Below, in pieces: positions 31,071-34,863 of a DNA stretch of 34,863 nucleotides (within the stretch, counting starts at the first letter, position 1; each line of letters opens with the position of its first letter). The notes under the pieces were generated by a model. The model saw only the letters and a program-made list of their open reading frames with translations. It had not been told where the DNA came from and did not search any database. Source of the stretch: an uncultured Limnohabitans sp. (GTDB taxonomy: Bacteria; Pseudomonadota; Gammaproteobacteria; Burkholderiales; Burkholderiaceae_C); NCBI GenBank assembly GCA_937928195.1, contig CALEYZ010000158.1, positions 1-34,863 on the forward strand, given 5' to 3'. The translations under genes and the position numbers were made by a program.

Positions 31071-32252
31071 ATGCAATCACTTCAACAACTGACACAAGAA
31101 GCCCAAGCCTTGGCACGGGGCGAAATTGTTTTGACACCCACCGAAAATGAAGTGGCACGTCAACTTCAAATTTGCAATGGCTGCCGCTATTGCGAAGGTT
31201 TTTGTGCGGTGTTTCCCGCCATGACCCGCCGCTTGGAGTTTGGCAAAGCCGACATTCATTACCTGGCCAATTTGTGCCACAACTGCGGCGCTTGCTTGCA
31301 TGCGTGTCAGTACGCGCCACCGCATGAGTTTGCCATCAATGTGCCCAAAGCCATGGCCACGGTGCGAGGTCAAACATATGCAGATTACGCATGGCCTCCC
31401 GCTCTGGGCAAACTCTACCAACGCAATGGATTGACCTTGTCATTGGCCTTGGCGGCCAGCCTCACCTTGTTCATGTTGCTGGCATTGCAAAGCAATGGCA
31501 CCCTGTGGGGGCCTCTGGCACAAAACGCGCAACAAGGCTTCTACGCCATCTTTCCGCACAACTTCATGGTGAGCCTGTTTGCACCTGTGTTTTTGTGGGC
31601 TGTGTTGGCTTTGGGCATAGGCGTTCGAAAGTTTTGGCATGACGTCACGCCTGCCACCAGCGGTGCGCCTTTGAGCTCGCCCGCCGCGGCAGAAGCCACC
31701 CACGATGCGCTGCGTTTGAAGTACTTGGGCGGTGGCCATGGTGACGGCTGCAACAACGAAGACGATGCCTTCACCTTGGCGCGCAAGCGCACGCACCACC
31801 TCACCTTCTACGGTTTCATGCTGTGCTTTGCCGCCACCAGCGTGGCCACGCTGTACCACTATGCTTTTGGTTGGCCGGCGCCGTACAACTTCAGCAGCCT
31901 GCCCAAAATCTTGGGCACCGTGGGTGGCATTTCATTGGCTTTAGGAACCTTGGGTTTGTGGCGACTTAACCTGGCCCGAGATCCCAACCAGGGCGATGTT
32001 CAGCAGCGGCCGATGGACCGAGGTTTCATTGCCTTGTTGTTTTTCATCAGTGTCACGGGCTTGGCCCTCATGCTGTCCAGAAACACCCTGGCCATGCCAT
32101 CTTTGTTGGCGCTGCACTTGGGTGTGGTGATGGCGCTGTTTTTAACCTTGCCCTATGGCAAATTTGCTCACGGCATTTTCAGAACGGCTGCATTGCTGCG
32201 CTTTGCTGTGGAGAAAAGACAACCCAGCAAGTTGGCTTTGGGCAGTGACTGA
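31071..32252 (+). CDS. tcuB: Tricarballylate utilisation Fe-S membrane protein
   Basis: 393 residues. Two ferredoxin-like 4Fe-4S motifs lie in the N-terminus: Cys35, 38, 41, 45 ('CNGCRYCEGFC') and Cys69, 72, 75, 79 ('CHNCGACLHAC'). About six hydrophobic segments follow from residue 118 onward, with histidines in several that could ligate heme. This is the TcuB/CitB plan; TcuB passes electrons from reduced TcuA to the quinone pool at the inner membrane. It is the last gene of the SDR-Bug-tcuA-tcuB unit and ends 6 bp from convergent mnmA. Confidence 0.92.
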   Translation: MQSLQQLTQEAQALARGEIVLTPTENEVARQLQICNGCRYCEGFCAVFPAMTRRLEFGKADIHYLANLCHNCGACLHACQYAPPHEFAINVPKAMATVRGQTYADYAWPPALGKLYQRNGLTLSLALAASLTLFMLLALQSNGTLWGPLAQNAQQGFYAIFPHNFMVSLFAPVFLWAVLALGIGVRKFWHDVTPATSGAPLSSPAAAEATHDALRLKYLGGGHGDGCNNEDDAFTLARKRTHHLTFYGFMLCFAATSVATLYHYAFGWPAPYNFSSLPKILGTVGGISLALGTLGLWRLNLARDPNQGDVQQRPMDRGFIALLFFISVTGLALMLSRNTLAMPSLLALHLGVVMALFLTLPYGKFAHGIFRTAALLRFAVEKRQPSKLALGSD

Positions 32253-32258
32253 GCTGGT

Positions 32259-33377
32259 TCAGGTCAGGGTGGTGGCCGCGTTGATCACGCCACCGCCCAG
32301 GCACACTTCGCCGTCATAGAGCACCGCACTTTGTCCGGGTGTCACAGCCCACTGGTGCTCATCAAAGGTCAATGAAAACTCAGTGGCTTGGGACGATGTG
32401 AAATGACAGGCTGCATCGGCTTGGCGATAACGCGTCTTCGCTGCATAACGCCCCGTCACGGGCGCCGTGCCTGCGCACCAGCTGGCGTCTGCTGCTTGAA
32501 GTTCAGGTGACAGCAACCAAGGGTGGTCGTGCCCTTGCACCACCCACAAAATGTTTTTGACCATGTCTTTGCGCGCCACAAACCACGGTGTGTGTTCGCC
32601 GCCGCCACGTTGTGCGCCTTTTTCCTTGATGCCGCCAATGCCCAAGCCTTGACGCTGGCCCAGTGTGTAAAAACTCAAGCCCACATGCTTGCCGATGGTG
32701 CGGCCGGTGGGGTCTTTGATGGGGCCGGGTTCTTTGGAAATGTAGCGGTTTAAGAAGTCACGGAAGGGCCGCTCGCCAATGAAGCAAATGCCGGTGGAAT
32801 CTTTTTTCTTGGCATTGGGCAAACCAATCTCTTCAGCAATTTGCCGCACTTGGGTTTTGAGCAATTCACCCACCGGAAACAAAGTTTTCGACAGCTGCGC
32901 TTGGTTCAGCCGATGCAAAAAATAACTCTGGTCTTTGCTGTTGTCCAAACCTTTGAGCAACTCATGCAAGCCTGTGGTTTCATTCAAGCGGACACGGGCG
33001 TAATGGCCGGTGGCAATTTTTTCAGCGCCCACCTGCATGGCGTGGTCTAGAAATGATTTGAACTTGATCTCGGCATTGCACAGAATGTCGGGGTTGGGCG
33101 TACGGCCCGCTTGGTATTCGCGCAAAAACTCAGCAAACACGCGGTCTTTGTAATCGGCTGCAAAGTTGACGTGTTCAATCTCAATGCCCACCACATCGGC
33201 CACGGCCGCTGCATCAACGAAGTCAATGTTGGACGAGCAAAACTCACTGTCGTCGTCGTCTTCCCAATTTTTCATGAAAATGCCGACCACTTCATGGCCT
33301 TGCTTTTTCAGCAAATGCGCGGTGACGGCCGAGTCCACGCCGCCAGACAATCCCACAACGATACGGTGATGCTTCAT
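32259..33377 (-). CDS. mnmA: tRNA-specific 2-thiouridylase
   Basis: 372 residues, normal length. The ATP pyrophosphatase P-loop S-G-G-V-D-S is at 11-16. The two catalytic cysteines are Cys100 in 'NPDILCNAEIKF' and Cys198 in 'STGICFIGE'. 'ATGHYAR' and 'DQSYFLH' are also typical. MnmA adds sulfur to position 2 of wobble uridine-34 in tRNAs for Lys, Glu and Gln. No Shine-Dalgarno is visible; GATAAT on the minus strand (33385-33390) ends 7 nt before the ATG, consistent with a leaderless message. It diverges from the transglycosylase gene by 59 bp. Confidence 0.96.
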   Translation of the reverse strand: MKHHRIVVGLSGGVDSAVTAHLLKKQGHEVVGIFMKNWEDDDDSEFCSSNIDFVDAAAVADVVGIEIEHVNFAADYKDRVFAEFLREYQAGRTPNPDILCNAEIKFKSFLDHAMQVGAEKIATGHYARVRLNETTGLHELLKGLDNSKDQSYFLHRLNQAQLSKTLFPVGELLKTQVRQIAEEIGLPNAKKKDSTGICFIGERPFRDFLNRYISKEPGPIKDPTGRTIGKHVGLSFYTLGQRQGLGIGGIKEKGAQRGGGEHTPWFVARKDMVKNILWVVQGHDHPWLLSPELQAADASWCAGTAPVTGRYAAKTRYRQADAACHFTSSQATEFSLTFDEHQWAVTPGQSAVLYDGEVCLGGGVINAATTLT

Positions 33378-33420
33378 GGGTCCAATTATCTCTTGATCAA
33401 ACCCCGCTGGATTAAATATC

Positions 33421-33426
33421 TATACT
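33421..33426 (+). promoter_or_regulatory. Candidate -10 box of the transglycosylase gene
   Basis: TATACT, 10 nt before the ATG at 33437 and without a Shine-Dalgarno after it. TTGATC at 33393-33398 is a poor -35 candidate because the spacing is 22 bp. Initiation here would leave a 5' leader of only a few bases. Confidence 0.35.
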
Positions 33427-33436
33427 TGCGCTCATC

Positions 33437-34186
33437 ATGAACTTGCCGTCCAGCTCTAGCACCTTGCAGAAAATGCGCGTGGCCATCAGCACCTTTGTGC
33501 ACGATGTGGGCCGTGGTGTGCTGACCCTGACACACAGTGGCTTGGCCATGCTAGGGTTGGTGTTGGTGCTGAGTTTGGGGGTGGCGGCATTTCGCCCCGA
33601 TTTACTGGGAGACGCCGAAACCTCGGTGTATGCTTTTTTGCGCGAGCGTCAATTGAGTTTGTGGTGGGAGCCTCAAAACACCGCTGACCGTGCAACCGCC
33701 ACTGACTTGAAGGACATCCCTAGCAAGCAAGCGGCTGTGGCCGCGTGGTTGGCCAAAAAATACAAGGTGGCCCCTGAACCCATTGCGGCTTTGGTGGCGG
33801 AAGCCTATGCCTTGTCTGAAACTTCTCGGCTCAAGCCGCATTTGATTCTGGCTGTCATGGCCATTGAGTCCAGCTTTCACCCTTATGTGCAAAGCCAAGC
33901 TGGCGCGCAAGGTTTGATGCAAGTCATGACCGACATCCATGCTCAAAAATACCAAAAATATGGCGGCAGGTTGGCAGCGTTTGACCCACTCACCAACATG
34001 CGCGTCGGGGTGGCGGTGTTGCAGGAGTACATCCGCTTGAAGGGCGGGTCAGTAGAGCAAGGCCTGTTGTTTTACTTGGGCGGCGACAACGTCCAAGGCG
34101 AAACCGACTACGTCACCAAGGTCTTGGCCGAGCAGGCCCGCTTGGACCAAGTGGCCGCTGGTGTCAAAGTTAGCACCCAGCCCTGA
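33437..34186 (+). CDS. Lytic transglycosylase, SLT domain
   Basis: 249 residues. One membrane segment (about 36-52) anchors the protein, leaving the C-terminus in the periplasm. The SLT/goose-lysozyme-like domain begins near 135: 'LILAVMAIESSFHPYVQSQAGAQGLMQVM', with catalytic Glu144, and 'NMRVGVAVLQEY--LKGG-VEQGLLFYLGG' at the end. Such enzymes cleave the MurNAc-GlcNAc bond in peptidoglycan with formation of the 1,6-anhydro product. It is divergent from mnmA and stands alone before pntA. Confidence 0.9.
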   Translation: MNLPSSSSTLQKMRVAISTFVHDVGRGVLTLTHSGLAMLGLVLVLSLGVAAFRPDLLGDAETSVYAFLRERQLSLWWEPQNTADRATATDLKDIPSKQAAVAAWLAKKYKVAPEPIAALVAEAYALSETSRLKPHLILAVMAIESSFHPYVQSQAGAQGLMQVMTDIHAQKYQKYGGRLAAFDPLTNMRVGVAVLQEYIRLKGGSVEQGLLFYLGGDNVQGETDYVTKVLAEQARLDQVAAGVKVSTQP

Positions 34187-34198
34187 CAAGCCATGCCA

Positions 34199-34218
34199 GC
34201 CCGGGCATCTGGCCGGGC
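34199..34218 (+). terminator. GC-rich hairpin after the transglycosylase gene
   Basis: GCCCGG and CCGGGC pair around an 8-nt loop, 13 bp after the stop. No T tract follows (GGAAAACC instead), so it may only stabilise the 3' end or act with Rho. Confidence 0.35.
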
Positions 34219-34323
34219 GGAAAACCCAACTTCTTTGAGCTAGGTTCTACCCTGCTTGCGTGCGCGCATTTATCAAGCACAATACAGAATCTAGTAAGGT
34301 TTGTAAGTTTTCAGGAGACATCT

Positions 34324-34863
34324 ATGCGCATTGGCGTGCCTGCCGAAACCCGACCTGGCGAAACTCGTGTCGCCATCACCCCCGAAACAGCCAAGAAACT
34401 CAAGGCCCAGGGGCACTCCTTGCACATTCAGTCAGGCGCCGGCATGGCCGCCAGCGTGACCGATGCCGCCTATGAGGCGGTTGGCGCTGAAATCACCGAT
34501 GCCGCCGGTGCCTTGGGCTGCGACATGGTGCTCAAAGTCACGGCGCCTTCGCAGGACGAGCTCCAACGCATGAAGTCTGGCGCAGCCTTGGTGGGCATGC
34601 TCAACCCCTTTGATGCAGAAGGTCTGGCCCGCTTGGCGTCAGCCGGTCTGACCAGCTTTGCGTTGGAGGCGGCACCCCGCACAACTCGCGCACAAAGCAT
34701 GGACGTGCTTTCTTCGCAGGCGAACATCGCCGGCTACAAGGCGGTGATGCTGGCGGCCAACGCCTACCAGCGCTTCTTCCCCATGCTCATGACCGCCGCC
34801 GGAACCGTGAAGGCTGCCCGCGTCGTGATCCTGGGCGTGGGCGTGGCGGGCCTACAGGCCATT
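34324..34863 (+). CDS. pntA: NAD(P) transhydrogenase subunit alpha, N-terminal part
   Basis: The frame is open from ATG 34324 to the window edge (180 residues). 'MRIGVPAETRPGETRVAITPETAKKL' is the usual PntA start, 'AQSMDVLSSQANIAGYKAV' is a family signature, and the nucleotide-binding loop 'V-I-L-G-V-G-V-A-G' is reached just before the edge. The proton-pumping transhydrogenase couples hydride transfer from NADH to NADP+ with the proton gradient at the inner membrane. AGGAGA lies 7 nt upstream. The similar alanine dehydrogenase family is less likely because of the 'TRAQSMD' segment. pntA2 and pntB would be expected next. Confidence 0.92.
   Translation, partial: MRIGVPAETRPGETRVAITPETAKKLKAQGHSLHIQSGAGMAASVTDAAYEAVGAEITDAAGALGCDMVLKVTAPSQDELQRMKSGAALVGMLNPFDAEGLARLASAGLTSFALEAAPRTTRAQSMDVLSSQANIAGYKAVMLAANAYQRFFPMLMTAAGTVKAARVVILGVGVAGLQAI

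Noticed and set aside
33393..33400. TTGATCAA between mnmA and the transglycosylase gene as an Fnr site
   Set aside because: The half-sites abut with no 4-base spacer, so it does not fit TTGAT-N4-ATCAA.
1..34863. CRISPR arrays, insertion sequences, integrases, tRNA genes or phage genes
   Set aside because: No regularly spaced repeats, transposase or integrase motifs, or tRNA cloverleaf-like intergenic sequence was seen; intergenic gaps are too short for most of these.

Overview
The window looks like a chromosomal segment of a betaproteobacterium of the order Burkholderiales, most likely family Comamonadaceae (freshwater genera such as Limnohabitans or Rhodoferax would fit). This is inference from gene content: a family-4 uracil-DNA glycosylase behind tsaB-rimI, a Tat-exported high-potential iron-sulfur protein, several Bug/TctC-type periplasmic binding proteins, and the uvrA / MFS / ssb neighbourhood. 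No rRNA, tRNA, IS element, prophage or CRISPR array was seen. Coding density is very high and no gene-free stretch exceeds about 170 bases.

Layout. (1) 1-4650: end of purC, an Mpo1-like membrane protein, a thioredoxin-TPR co-chaperone on the minus strand, then purE-purK-tsaC, closed by a bidirectional terminator. (2) 4668-8218, minus strand: a PBP4-type peptidase (dacB), then a two-gene unit of a lipoprotein GDSL esterase and an OmpW-family porin. (3) 8277-13274: a DMT exporter, the tightly overlapping tsaB-rimI-udg unit, a second DMT exporter on the minus strand, and pyrF. (4) 13326-18880: uvrA and HiPIP on the minus strand, an MFS transporter and ssb on the plus strand. (5) 18895-23571: an RND efflux operon (adaptor, pump, DUF2892/YgaP-like membrane protein) headed by an 18-bp near-palindrome resembling operators of CsoR-family repressors. 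(6) 23601-32252: a catabolic island with a LysR regulator in the middle. To its left a Bug binding protein and an in-frame fusion of a PrpF-type isomerase to a second Bug domain are read leftward. To its right an SDR, a third Bug protein and tcuA-tcuB are read rightward. (7) 32259-34863: mnmA, a lytic transglycosylase and the start of pntA.

How it fits together. Most of the window is housekeeping: purine and pyrimidine synthesis, tRNA modification (tsaC, tsaB, mnmA), DNA repair, peptidoglycan turnover. Region 6 is the accessory part. TcuA and TcuB oxidise tricarballylate to cis-aconitate, PrpF-family enzymes isomerise aconitate-like tricarboxylates, and Bug proteins capture carboxylates in the periplasm, so together they suggest uptake and use of tricarballylate, trans-aconitate or similar acids. 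No TctA/TctB membrane subunits lie in the window. The most unusual item is the PrpF-Bug fusion, in which a normally exported binding-protein fold is attached without a signal peptide to a cytoplasmic enzyme. Second is the RND-DUF2892 operon with its putative persulfide- or metal-type operator.
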